DNA of 26,067 bases, from contig CAJVPP010000803.1 of assembly GCA_910592005.1 (NCBI GenBank), positions 1 to 26,067 of the forward strand. Reading direction: 5' to 3'. The stretch comes from Funneliformis mosseae. Lineage: Eukaryota; Glomeromycota; Glomeromycetes; Glomerales; Glomeraceae. Under the pieces are notes generated by a model that searched no databases, was not told where the DNA came from, and was given only the letters and a program-made list of their open reading frames with translations. Both the position numbers and the translations under genes were made by a program. Shown piece by piece: positions 9,622 to 21,010 of this stretch (positions within the stretch are counted from its first letter, which is position 1; each line of letters begins with the position of its first letter).

Positions 9622-11974
9622 AGTACAAATGATTATGAGTGACTTTGTTAAGAATGTATATTGTATAATAATAATAAAATATAATAGTATTGTAATATGT
9701 GACATTTCTTGTAAAAATAATCGCTAGCTATTCAGCTATTTCTGTAGAAAATTTATTTCTTATACTATATCATCAAATTGTTTAAGTGTAGTATTTTATT
9801 TTTAGCTACTTGATAAATGTAAACTTTATAATTATTTTTAGGCAATATTTTCAGTTGCATTTTACATAAGAATTTTTTTCGTTATTAATTTATTATATTT
9901 ATTATTTCAATAATTGTTAATAGAAAACAAAAAGCAAATTAATAATAATAGTTTACCAAATATGCTAGGATATTTATTTCACTTCTCTGTTTTTATTGCA
10001 AAATAATTGGAGGTTTTTTTGAAAACTAAATTTAAACCAGTTTGATTTTTGATTAAATTAATCTCTCTAAAAATTAATTTTTTTTTTGATTTTTATTACT
10101 ATCATGCTAAATGTTAGATATGAATACTGATCAATTATATTTAAAAAAATTTTTTATTCAATCACTTATTTATTTTTTTCTAATTCAACTATTTAAGTAA
10201 AATTATTTATCATCATATTAATAATAACCTTATACCTCTTTCTGTTCAAGATCATCTACTTAAAAAAAACCAAATAATTGAGAATTTAGGAGTAATATTG
10301 AAACATTAAAGTTTTATATGACAATATTATATAAAAAAAGAAAGTTTCAGTACAATATAAGTATGTAAATCTTTTGACTTAGTTAATAATAATAATAATA
10401 GGAAGCTACTTATTATATGAATGTAAAAGTTAGCAAGAAGATAGGTAACAGAAAATTAGTATGAAATCAATGTGAGCTTAGCTTGTAAGAGATTCCATTT
10501 TTTTCATATGATGAACTTCCATTATATTTCTCTGATTTCGAATATACAAAGGACTTATGTTATATTAAATATTAAGATAGATTCTTACTTTAAAATAAGT
10601 GTTAATATCAATTAATATATTCATTAATTTGAAACTATGCAAATATACATTTATTATATGTTAGTTTGATTGATTTTATCTGATGGTTTCAATCTATTTG
10701 CCAAGATAATTAACATATTAACAATGTTATATAGCAATTTTAAATCCTTTAGATAATTTACTACCTTCTAAATCCTTGCAAGTTTATGTATAAGAGAAAT
10801 TTCTTTGAATTGTGAATTTTCATAAAATGGGTTGTAATCATTTAACATAACAAAAAAAAAGTATGAAAAAAATCTATTAAATTTAATTAAAAGGGAAAAA
10901 AAAATACTTTAAAAAATTTCTAAGATATTAATCTAAGAAAATCTTTTATCATTATACCTATTAAAAAGAACTCTAACAATCTAAATTTTAATTCCAAATA
11001 CACTTATCTATAGTGAAAAGTACTGTTAAAATAAGGATAACTAATTAAATATAAATGAATATATTCTTCTTGAGTGGGCTACCAAGTATTAATCAGAAAT
11101 CTAGGTTATAATTTTCAAAAATCCCAATATATATATAAGAATAATAAAACTTGAAATGAAAATAAAGGAAAATAATAAAACTTTAATAAATAAAACAAAC
11201 AGAACTAAAAAAAAAAGAATAATATAATGAATACTCACAATCTTCAACTTTATTATAAATTCATCTACATAAAAAATTTTATTTATTGATATTATTTTAA
11301 AGTAAAAAAAGATAAATTTAGTTGAAGAGAATTATAGTGAAAAATATTTTTTAAAAAAAATTGATCACCTTTAACCATGTTTTAGACATAAAAATACTAA
11401 ATCAGAAAAAAGTCAAATAGTTATTGATGAATTATTTATATTAATAATATATTTCCAACCTTTTGTAATGCAAAAAAAAAGATGAGCCAGTAGGACTTTG
11501 CATATCAAAGATATAGTTTAATATCATACAAAAAGAATCAAAAAAAACATCATATGTTAGCAAAGAGAAAATACCATGTAAAATAATAACTTTGAATAAA
11601 AGTTATATATTAATAGTATTACCTTATAATGTGAAGAGATAATTGACTAACAGAATTTGCATATCTATAACATTTTGTTTAATGTTTTACAAAAGGAATG
11701 TGAGAATATAGAAATTATTACATAAATGAAAAAAGGAAAAACTATGTAAAAGTATATAAATTTAAATAAATAAAAACTTTGGATATAATGTTACAAATTT
11801 TCTAATTTCATTTTAGTTACAATCATAAAAAAGAGAGGTAATAAGAACATTGATGTATAGTATGTTTACGTAAAAAGAAAAAAGAAAAAAAAAATAAAAA
11901 TTGACTTCTTAAAAGCTAAAATATGTACAGTACAGTATGCCATTTTTTATTATAAATTGATCAAAATAATTATA
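9622..11974. other. 2.3 kb AT-rich stretch, possible small coding remnant near 10417-10590
   Basis: Most of this has no usable frame. One frame beginning ATG at 10417 reads MNVKVSKKIGNRKLV, TGA, NQCELSL, TAA, then EIPFFSYDELPLYFSDF before decaying. The stops again fit Arg and Gln, and the composition is protein-like, but I recognise no family. Near 11505-11610 and 11650-11760 two stretches share words (TTTGCATATC, then TTTAAT-TTACAAAA and ACTATGTAAAA-like) in the same order, which suggests an old, degenerate duplication about 140 bp apart. Nothing else stands out. Confidence 0.35.
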
Positions 11975-12643
11975 ACTAATGTGTAATAAAATTAGATGTC
12001 TCAATATTTTTTGCCCACTTTACTTTTTTTACTGAAATATTAAATAAAGTTTGCAATGCATCAAAAAAAAAGCAAATCATGTTTATGTGCCAATTTTTTT
12101 AATATTCTCTTAATTACATATTTTCTCTTGTTCCACTTTATTGGCAAATTTTACAACTGATTCAAAAGGCATATTAATTATACTAAGCTTTTTCTCAGCC
12201 AAAAGAATGTGATTTAATCCTTTGATTAATTCAGCAATATTTTTTGCTAAAACATAATCCAGTTTAAATAGCTTTTTTGTAAGCCTTTCCTTGTTGAGTT
12301 GGAGAAAATAATAATCAGGAATGTTTTTAAATTTTAATATTTTGTTTTCTCTAATATTAAAAAAAATCTTTTAAAAGGTAATTAATGTCTTTAAATCTTA
12401 AATCATCATTGATTGAGATGCCAATTAAGATGCCAGTTGATGAGATATCTGTTGGAATGCTATCAGAGTTGCTATTCCTAATGCCCAGTTTGGTGATGTT
12501 GTTATCATTATTTCCAGTGTTAGTGGTATTTTTGATATTCTTAATATTGGTAGTACTTTGATGTTTCTGATGCTGGCAGTTGTGGTACTGGTAGTTGTAA
12601 TACTGGTGGTGCTTTTGGTTGAGATGTCAGTTCGTAGTTCATT
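11975..12643 (-). pseudogene. Asn/Gln-rich and helical protein gene with small frameshifts
   Basis: Read from about 12622 downwards, one frame gives a low-complexity N-terminus (NQKHHQYYNYQYHNCQ, STTNIKNIKNTTNTGNND). It then gives a more ordered segment (GILIGISINDDLRFKDIN, YLLKDF). After a one-base shift in a T8 run (plus coordinates 12359-12366) it continues NIPDYYFLQLNKERLTKKLF, VLAKNIAELIKGLNHILL and FESVVKFANKVEQEK to about 12112. Two more one-base shifts near 12110 and 12070 allow KRILKKLAHKHDLLFF and DALQTLFNISVKK. About 215 residues in all, rich in amphipathic helix. No enzyme motif is visible and I do not know its function. Internal TAA/TAG/TGA are nearly absent, unlike its neighbours. 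The start is unclear: the nearest ATG, about 12643, is in another frame. It may be a transposon accessory gene or a captured host gene. Confidence 0.5.
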
Positions 12644-12796
12644 ATTTTAGAACAAGATAAAAAATATAGTATAAACATACAGTAAATGAAAATTTAAATT
12701 ACACTAATGAAAATTTAACTGTGTTATCTGAATCTTATAAATAGTATGATTATTTCTACTATATTCTTTTGACAAAAAAATTCAATTAAAATTGTT

Positions 12797-12862
12797 TAAA
12801 TTTCGTCAGGATCATCATTATATTCAAATTCAAAGGTTTGTTCTTGAATATGTTAAAAATAA
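12797..12862 (-). pseudogene. short acidic coding remnant, possibly an exon
   Basis: On minus the sequence reads HIQEQTFEFEYNDDPDEI and then TAA. The acidic, Phe/Tyr-rich composition stands out against noncoding surroundings. It lies upstream of the 11975-12643 gene on the same strand and might be an earlier exon of it. No donor site directly follows the DEI codons, so this remains a guess. Confidence 0.25.
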
Positions 12863-13129
12863 TCTAGCATTATTCTCAATCTTAAAATATATATACCTGT
12901 AAGTTTTACTCTTATACTTTAGTATATGACAATTTACTATTTGGAAAATATCTGATAAAAGGTTTTTAATTTTGCTACTACTAATACCGTTCAAATGTAT
13001 TTCACTGATAAAAACAGATTGCTGAACTGAACAGCAAAAAGTCTTTTATTTTTTTAGTTCTAAAAAATGAAAGTATAAGTATAAAAACATGCACCAGTCA
13101 AAATCAAAAAAATCAGACATGCAAAAAAT
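12863..13129. other. AT-rich gap, no feature seen
   Basis: No frame or repeat of note. The segment TTGGCCTAAATTCGGCCTAA at its right edge (13128-13147) is a short direct duplication that leads into the repeat array. Confidence 0.5.
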
Positions 13130-13680
13130 TGGCCTAAATTCGGCCTAAATTCAGTAAATTATCAAAAAATCAGCCTAGCCAATTAGCATACACTAGAAAT
13201 CGACCTATCTTATTTATAGCCGATTGGCATACTTATTGCTGATTAGCATACATTAAAATTGACTAAAATTTGACCCATCTTATTTATAGCTGATTGACAT
13301 CTAATTTACATCTGATTGATATATATCAAAAATCGGCTAAAATTCGACCCATCTTATTTATAGTCGATTAACGTCTGATTTACATCTGATTAATATATAT
13401 CACAAATTGGCTAACATTCAACCTATCTTATTTATAGCTGATTGACATCCGATTTACATCTGATTGATATACATTAAAAATCAGCTAAAATTCAACCTAT
13501 CTTATTTATAACCAATTGGCATACTTATTGCTGATTGATATATGTCAAAAATCAGTTAAAATTTGACTTATCTTATTTATAACTGATTGGCATACTTATT
13601 GCTGATTGGTATACGTTAAAAATTAGCTAAAATTCAACCTGACATTCAATTTACATCTAATTGATATACATCAAAAATAA
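13130..13680. repeat. left array, about 70-75 bp period, 6-7 copies
   Basis: Each unit has the form AAAATCGGCTAAAATTCGAC, then CCATCTTATTTATAGC, then TGATTGACAT or CGATTGGCATAC, then CTGATTGATATA. The CTTATTTATA word recurs at 13209, 13279, 13352, 13427, 13501 and 13572, giving a spacing of 70 to 75 bases. Copies differ mainly by C/T and G/A. The array sits about 100 bases beyond the transposase stop, the position of a subterminal repeat array to which a transposase or its partner would bind. Confidence 0.8.
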
Positions 13681-13775
13681 ACTAAAATATTTCAAAATAA
13701 AATAAAATTCGAAAGGAAATATAACTGATATTTAGGATTAACAGCCAAATAATACTAAAAACATCTAATTTATTT

Positions 13776-16700
13776 TTACAAATAGTATTTTCTATTAATT
13801 AAATTAACAGCTAAATATTTTTTTGCATTTCATCAGGCTGAAATTCAATAGTTAATCAGTACAAATCGACCCAAAATATGATGAACTGGTATTATACAAT
13901 CACGACTTTCTGAATAAAATTTAATATTTCATAATTTAACATTATAAGTTCCTTCTTTACTAAAATAATATTGCATATTTGAAGAACTTGCAAGTTTATA
14001 CCAATGAACAAATGCTAGAAAATGTTTAGCCTTTCTGAATGGTAATTGACCTTATGTGTAAAATAATATTGGACTTGACCAGAATAACAATTGACTGTAT
14101 CATCATTTGTAATAAATTTGATCAAAATGTATGAATTTTTTATATGTCACAAAGACATTGACGATCTGAAGATTTTAGAACCAATTCAATACCTTCTGAA
14201 TTGATTCATTTTGACTTGAATCATTATACCATCTTCTAAATCCTTATCAAATGGTTTCTTAAAATCAAACATGATATAAGTCGCATTGTAATATTTAACC
14301 ATTAAATCAAGCATTTCGCTTGAAATAATTATATTATCAGATGATAGTTTAAGGAATTTGTCAGGAAATGATTCACTACCAGTAACATTTGATTCCTTAA
14401 TATTTTGTGAATTTATCCAAAATTGATGGATATCGTCAGAAGAAAATTCGTCTGTATCTGAAAGAGAACTAATCGAAGGCTGATTGTCTAGCAATTCAAG
14501 CCCTTTTACCTTAATACCACCAGAACTTGTAATACTGTTGATTTGAATATTAAATATCAATTAACGCATTAACTCAGGTTCAATTTTTCTATTACTATTC
14601 AGTAAAAAAACCTAAAAATTGTTCATAAATTAGTAAGCAGATTTATTCAAGAAATTCTCAAAAAAAATACCTAATATTCTATTCATGCATTCAAAAGAAA
14701 AATACCAAAATGCATATAATGGATTATAGTCTCTTGAGCAATCATACAAATGGAGAAAAAGGTGAAGATTTGGCATGATTTTATTGCATCTGTGATTATT
14801 TTCAATCAACTTCACTATCTCAATTAGTCTTCAATGTGCTTTATATAATAGATCTGATTTTACAATCTGGTTTACTAAAATTGTATAAATCCTTACGAAA
14901 TGTGTAAGAATCTTTTTACCTATAATTAGAAGATGTTTCTAAAGCAAAATAGTAGCATATACAGTGAAAAATATTTGTCACTGATCAGCCGTAAATTAGA
15001 AAATCCTTCTTCTTTATGAATTTTATCCAGAATTTGACCCAGATTAGAAGGAATCTGAAACTTTTTCATCTTTTTCTGAATATTATTCAAGGTATTTGAT
15101 GTCAAATCCCTTTATCAATTCAGATTCATTTTACTATCCATTGTGTAATGCCTAAAAATAGGCAATGCATTGGATTAATTATGATATATTTTATAGGGTT
15201 AAAATATGGTAAACATAATAATTTAAACCATCTTATACTACTTTGCTTTACAAATTATTTTTGTGAAGCATCTAAATTACAGCGTCTCTATTCTAATTCA
15301 TTTTGACAATGCTCAATTAGATCTCACATAATGAACCAATCATCGATATTATTCATTCTTGACAAAATTATGCTGATGATTTATAATTTGCCTTCTTTTC
15401 GCATCTATAATATGATACTAAGGCCAAAATATGTCCACATATTTTTCTAGCAGTCAGTACATCATATAAAATAAGAATTAAAGCTGCACGAATATTCTTT
15501 TCTTCAGGATATTTATATGTTTTATCTATTATAAATCCATCTCAAAGTGATTCTAATTCATCTATAATCAGCATTAAATAGTAATTTATTTTATGTAAAC
15601 TGACTTCACTTAGTTTGGATAAAAGACTAAGAGTCAGTAAATTTTCATGTTTAAATCAGTTATTACGAGGCAAATTGCATATAGCGGCATTTATTACTCT
15701 AATGCTATAAACAGTATCATCATATGATTAGAACCAGTTGAGATTTAGCATTAATCCAAGATGAGAATCAGCTACTTCATTTCAAAAAAAATTTGCCGAA
15801 TCTTCTTGTGAAGATTTTTTTAACATTTACCAAACTTCACCATTATATATATCAGTCATAATATTGTCAAAACACTAATGATTTGTCTATTGTCTCAGGC
15901 TAATTTCAAAATTAAGCTGATGATACATAGAATTAAGTTATTGTCGAATTCCAGAAAATGGAAAGATTAAATTAGAACAAATTAAAGTTCAATTTGTTGA
16001 TATGATTTTTTAAGATAATGGAGTATTGCAAAATCATGTTTTGCGAATTGACAAATTGAGAAATTCTATATGCTGACATTTTATTACAGTTGGGATATTA
16101 TTCTGTTGAAAATTCACCATTTCCTGCTTTTGATACAGCTTATGACAATTGGAATAAGAAACAAAATGGTAAAATCAGTCATTTAATCTAAGTGCTTTTT
16201 TCGTTAAGTATATTGAATTTGAAAATTTCTAAATTTGTCACCTCTGATTTCTGTCAGAACCAATTTCATAAATTTTATTAATGTCTCAGTTGCAGACTTT
16301 ATAATATTGAATCTTGTTCAAAATGACATGATCTAAAGTAAAATTCACAAAAATCAATTATCAATTGATTCTGTATTTAGTGGATTTTGAATGGCTCATA
16401 ATCCGGTGATGCATAATCTTCAAAAATTTCAAAATCATTCTCTACAGAAATATTATTATCTTCAGATTCACCTGTAATATAATCTTCTTTAGTAGTAAAT
16501 TCTAAAGATTCTGAATGTTAGTTGGCTTCTGTTTTAAGATTATCAGAAGGATTTATGTCAGATTTTAGATAATTTGTGTATTTTCTTACACGTTTCTTAG
16601 GTAAAAAAGTAGAATCAAAATCTTCTTGATGTTCATTATCAGATTTATGTTCGATGATTTCTATAATTCGTCCAGTCAAAATCGATGTTGATGGTTCTCC

Positions 16701-17015
16701 CATTTCGTCTTGTATTCTGAATTAATAAAATATATCTGAAATAGAACTTTGTGAATCTTGATATCTAATTCTAGTATTACGAGAGGTTAATAGCCTAGAA
16801 GTAGATATATTTTTTTCATCAGTTAAATCACCAATTGATCTACTTGTTCTTCTACAAGAAGGTGTATTTAAAGATTAAAAAGTAGAAATATCTTCTTCAT
16901 CAATTAATTTAGGAATCAATCTATTTCTTTTACGAGAAGATGTATTAGAAGATTGACTAGATAATGAATCATCATTATCACTGTATAATTTAGAAATCGA
17001 CCTTTTTCAGCTCAT
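13776..17015 (-). pseudogene. CACTA/Plavaka-type (Tnp2-like) transposase, broken
   Basis: Start ATG 17015-17013. The N-terminal 210 residues are a Ser/Asp/Glu-rich, disordered tail in one frame to about 16380 (SKLYSDNDDSLSSQ, DEMGEPSTSIL, KKRVRKYTNYL, FEIFEDYASPDYEP). It is cut by TGA 17009-17007 and TAA at 16877, 16724 and 16520. Next come a Cys/His region with FVPCHKLY-like and KCQHIEF-like segments (16030-16150) and EDSANFF*NEVADSHLGLML (about 15810-15755). Then follow SLHKINYYLMLIIDELESLW, RAALILILYDV and CGHILALVSYYRCEKKANY. The hallmark PMHCLFLGI lies at 15144-15173, preceded by Asn where the family has Asp. The C-terminus includes KIMPNLHLFLHLYDC, YAFWYFSFECMN, KGLELLDNQPS, YILIKFITNDDTV and PVHHILGRFV, ending at TAA 13778-13776. 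At least one intron is likely near 14575-14660. Family assignment is from memory of Tnp2/Plavaka motifs. Confidence 0.7.
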
Positions 17016-17264
17016 TTTTATTTTATAATTGAGAAATTAAGAGGAAAATAAAGTTTGAAATGGAGTTATTTTTAAGGATGATTTTAGTTGAATTTTATAT
17101 TTTTTTAAAAAAATGCAGTAGTTTTACAAATATTTATATTATTATACTAAACTATTGTTTTCTTTTTTTAGTAAATATAAACAATTAAACAAATTTTCTT
17201 TTTAAAATAATTGTAATATTTATAACTATTTTTGTTAAGTTGTTTTAATCTAATGTATTGATAA
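17016..17264. promoter_or_regulatory. shared upstream region of the divergent gene pair
   Basis: About 860 bases separate the two start codons (17015 on minus and 17873 on plus). This part is AT-rich with no frame. Because both genes begin at its edges, it must hold their promoters, probably used in both directions. I see no defined TATA or initiator element that could be told from the AT-rich background. Confidence 0.4.
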
Positions 17265-17615
17265 ATTATTTATTTCTGATTTACTTTAAATGTGTTTTGA
17301 TTTAATGCATCAATAAATTATTTCTAAATCTTGTATTGATTTAATATATAATAAAAGTATTATTTCTGATTTACTTTAAGTACATTTTAATCTAATGCAT
17401 CAAAATTGTTTCTGAATCTTATATTGATTAATGCATAATGAAAATATTATTTCTGATTTACTTTAAATGCATTTTAATCTAATGCATCGATAAATTATTT
17501 CTGAATCTTATATTGATTTAATGTATGATGAAAATATTGTTTTCAATTTACTTTAAGTGCATTTTGATTTAATATATCGATAAATTGTTTCTGATTTACT
17601 TTAAGTCTTTTTTAA
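17265..17615. repeat. 89-bp tandem repeat in the divergent promoter, about 4 copies
   Basis: The unit is TTTCTGATTTACTTTAAGTG, CATTTTGATTTAATGCATCG, ATAAATTATTTCTGAATCTT and ATATTGATTTAATGTATGAT plus a short A-rich link. Copies start near 17273, 17363, 17451 and 17541, with a partial fifth near 17587. Variation is mostly C/T and G/A. Spacing of close to 89 bases and position between two divergent transposon genes suggest protein-binding or promoter repeats. Confidence 0.8.
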
Positions 17616-17872
17616 TATATAATTAAAATATTTATTACATTGATAATTATTTCTGATTTACTTTAAGTATTATATTGATTTAATGTATTATCTGATATAA
17701 CTATTTAAGTTTATTTCTGGCATATATATGAAAATTTATATAAATAAGCTTAATTTTTCCACTTCTTAAAAAAATAATTTCAACTCAAACTTTATCTTTT
17801 TAAATCAAATTTTATTTTTACAATCAAATTTCTTCTTTAATTTCTTCTTTTTACAATTTCTCTTTTTGCAAA
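17616..17872. promoter_or_regulatory. proximal upstream region of the plus-strand partner gene
   Basis: AT-rich, ending in a pyrimidine-rich leader (TTTCTTCTTTAATTTCTTCT and similar, about 17828-17868) just before ATG 17873. Pyrimidine-rich leaders are common upstream of fungal start codons. No other feature seen. Confidence 0.35.
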
Positions 17873-19740
17873 ATGCTACCAAAACGTTAAACAAAAAAAT
17901 CGTCACAAGAACAAAAGAACGTAAGTTGAATTTTATTAATTAACCAGCCAATTTTTTCAAATGTTAACCAAATTTTTTGCTTTTCTATAATAAAAAAAAA
18001 GACAAAAATGAGTCCATATAATATCATCTGAAGATGAACTGGTTATTTTAGATCATAAGTTAGTCATAATATAATACTATTTTTATATTAATACTAAATA
18101 ATTTTTCAAATTATAGACATAGATTTAGAAGAAATGCAAAGACAATATAGAGAAATTTGGCTCCCATTAAAATCTCAATAACAACCAATGGCAAGTACTT
18201 CAGCTGTAGTTGAATTTGAGATTTTTGATGATTCAAATGATTTAGAATCAGGTATATTATTTTTAATTTATTTCTATTCATTATTTTATAAGTAATAATA
18301 TATTTTCTTTATTCCTACATAGAGAATCAAATATTAAAAGAAAAACTTGCTGAATTTACCAAGAGAATCAAGAAATTGGAGTGACAAAATTCTGATCTCT
18401 TGAAGAAAAACTGATTTCTTGCTGAAATAAATGATGAATTCAGCAAGAAAAATGAAGATTTACAGAAAAAATAAAATTCGTATATTAATATCTTATATTT
18501 ACAATAACTAATTTTTCTTTTTTAATATTTAAAACTTGACCGATTTAAGAGATTACGACTGCTAAAATCATTAAAGCAATCTGATGCTGATCCTCCTGCA
18601 AAATGAAGAAAAATCAGAAAATTATCATCAAAATCAAAGGAAAAAAAGCAAATGCATTGTACTAATGATGAATTAGAAAAATCAACACAAAACAATTCTG
18701 AGGACAATGATAATTTAATAACAAAAGAGGCTAATGTAAAAGGAGCCAGAGTATGTTTGAATTTATATCTAAATAATTTAAATTTTTAGCTGATTTTTTT
18801 CCTGCTTTTTGTATTTAGACTAAAATGAAGGCAGTTTTAAAAACCGTCAGCTTAAAGGACAATTTGGATTATGATAAATCTTTTAATAGTGAGAAAATGC
18901 CATATTATATCGTAGACTGATTCCTGAATTATGAAAGTCTTTGGCTCCGAATTTTTGGCTTTTTGTTAATCAACTTATAAACTGGTTGAAAACCCTCCAT
19001 AAATCACGTCAGATAGCTCGAAGAATTAAGAAAAGCAGAAAGAGCCCTTTAAAGCTGCAACGAATTCATAATAATAATTAAGTACATAAAGTAAGCAAAT
19101 AGCATATATTCTGAATTTAGGTTTATTTGAATCAATAATTTAATATCATTTATTATTTATTAGAAAGCAGCTTAGTGAGTAAAGACAGCAAAGTATTTGT
19201 TTAAAGAAAATGACTAACGAATTGCGAAATACGAAAGGCAACCTTTACTCTAAATTCTCAGCAATCACCTATATTATTTACCAGAAATAAGCAAAATGGA
19301 TGAAGAAAATCGTCAAAGATTCATTATCGCTGTATATGATTATTCTTGACGATCAGCTGAAGTTTATTATTTTCTTTATCTAATTTAGTATATTTCAAAT
19401 TTATTTAGTATATTCCACTAATTATTTTTTTCTTTTAGCTGAAAAATTTACTGAAAAAAATACTCGATCCTTGTGCTGCTATAACATCATCATCTCAAAT
19501 TCAACGAAAGAGAAAATACAATAATGATGTGTAGCATTATGATCAATTACATCCTTATAATACTTCAAAGTAGTCATATAAAGCACAACCTAGTGCGGTC
19601 TATGATACTGAAGTCAAAGCAGGAGTTACAACTGCAGAAAAATATGTAACAGAAACTGAGGAATATACTGAAGTCAAAGGGGGATTTCATCTGCTGCTGA
19701 AGAAAGTGAAGATGATCCCGTAATAGACAATAGTGAATGA
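17873..19740 (+). pseudogene. multi-exon coiled-coil partner gene of the large transposon
   Basis: Exons I can support: 17873-17920 (MLPKR, TAA, TKKSSQEQKN; basic), a possible exon around 18010-18060 (ISSEDELVILDHK), and 18117-18251 (DLEEMQRQYREIWLPLKS). Then 18323 to about 18478 (ENQILKEKLAEFTKRIKKLE, TGA, QNSDLLKKN, TGA, FLAEINDEFSKK; a clear coiled coil) and about 18535-18750 (RLRLLKSLKQSDADPPAK, then Lys/Ser-rich). Then 18819-19090 (SLKDNLDYDKSFNSEKMPYY, LWLRIFGFLLINL), 19164-19361 (KYLFKENDQRIAKYERQPL after correcting TAA; ISKMDEENRQRFIIAVYD) and 19439-19740 (LKNLLKKILDPCAAI, acidic tail ending EESEDDP). Donors GTAAGT, GTATAT, GTATGT and GTAAGC and acceptors TAG are good. No enzymatic motif is visible. 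The coiled coil, basic patches and acidic tail suggest a multimeric DNA-binding or adaptor protein. Nearly all stops fit C to T or G to A. Confidence 0.6.
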
Positions 19741-20470
19741 TGAATTTTTGGGTAATTTGAAGTGAGAATAGATTGATTTTAATAATTATTTTTTACATTT
19801 TTTTGGGTAATTTAGGTCAATTTTTTATTATTATCTTTACGTTTTTTTCAGTGAAAACGGATTGATTTTTTATTATTATCTTTACGCTTTTTTAGTAGGA
19901 ATGGATTGATTTTTTATTATTATTTTTATGTTTTTTTCAGGTGATTTAGGTTAATTTTGATAATTATTTTTACATTTTTTTGGGCGATTTAGATAAGAAT
20001 AAGTCAATTTTAATAATTATCTTTACATTTTTTTTCAGACGATTTAGATGAAAATGGGTCAATTTTAATAATTATCTTTACATTTTTTCAGGTGATTTGG
20101 ATTGATTTTTTATTATTATCTTTATATTTTTTTGGGTGATTTGAGTCAATTTTTTATTATTATCTTTAAGTTTTTTTGGGTGATTTGAGTCATTTTTTTG
20201 GGTGATTTGGGATGGGAACAGGTCAATTTTAATAATTATCTTTACATTTTTTTAGACGATTTAGGTCAATTTTGATTATCTTTACATTTTTTTGGGTGAT
20301 TTGGATAAGAATAGGTCAATTTTAATAATTATTTTTTACATTTTTTTTGGGTGATTTAGAGTGAAAACAGGTTGATTTTAATAATTATTTACATTTTTTG
20401 AGGTGATTTTAGGTTAATTTTTCTATTTTTTACATTTTACATTTATTATTTTTGTATTTTTTGGGCGATT
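19740..20470. repeat. right inner array, about 55-60 bp period, roughly 12 copies
   Basis: Each unit joins TTTTTTTGGGTGATTTAGGT (or TTTTTTCAGGTGATTTGG), a variable GRRAAYRGG part, and TCAATTTTAATAATTATCTT plus TACA. The array starts right at the stop codon of the partner gene and runs for about 730 bases. Units vary by length of the T run and by C/T changes. It has no counterpart on the transposase side, so the two ends of the element are not symmetrical. Confidence 0.8.
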
Positions 20471-20705
20471 TCAGAAGGAATGGATCATATTTTTATTATA
20501 TATTATTTATTTATCTATATTTAAGATGATTTAAAGGGATTTTAGAAGAAAATGGATTATATTTTATTATTTTACTATTCTATTTTTAATAGGAAATTAA
20601 TCAGTAGATTTTTAGTGATATTTTGTTATATTTTTGCAAATTTATATTAGGTTTTTATTATTAATAAAATTTTAATATTTAATAAATTTAATAAATAAAA
20701 TATAC
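20471..20705. other. AT-rich gap between two arrays
   Basis: Weakly repetitive TTTTATTATTT and GATTTTAGAAGAAAATGG-like words at its left, degenerating from the array before it. No coding potential seen. Confidence 0.4.
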
Positions 20706-20709
20706 TAAT

Positions 20710-21010
20710 TATTAATGCTGAATTGCTTGTCTGATTGGAGTCAATTGGCATCAATCGACATCTGAATTGTTACCGAATTGATACTAAATTGAGGCTAATT
20801 TTAGGCTGATTTATGGTTGAATTGCTTGTTTGACTGGAGTCGATCCGTATTGATCAGCATCTAGATTATTGCCAAATTAAGGCTAATTTTAGGCTAATTT
20901 ATGGTTATTTAAGTTCTGAATGGCCATGTCCAATTGGGGTCGATTAGCATCTATTAGCACCTGTTTGTACTGATTGAAAAATATGACAAATTAGACGTAA
21001 ATAATATTAA
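20710..21010. repeat. right outer array, about 105 bp period, 2-3 copies
   Basis: The unit contains AATTGCTTGTCTGATTGGAG, TCAATTGGCATCAATCGACA, TCTGAATTGTTACC and AGGCTAATTTTAGGCTGATT plus TATGGTTGA. The second copy begins near 20820 and a partial third near 20923. Words such as ATTGGCATC, CGACATCTGA and GGCTAATTTTA also occur in the left array at 13130-13680. That makes these two arrays candidates for the matched subterminal regions of one element. Confidence 0.65.

Noticed and set aside
15149..15164. Perfect small hairpin TGCCTAAAAATAGGCA
   Set aside because: It falls in the codons of the conserved MHCLFLGI motif of the transposase, so a terminator or regulatory reading is not needed.
18522..18707. 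Minus-strand open frame rich in Ser and Phe
   Set aside because: It is the reverse of the Lys/Ser-rich exon of the plus-strand partner gene.
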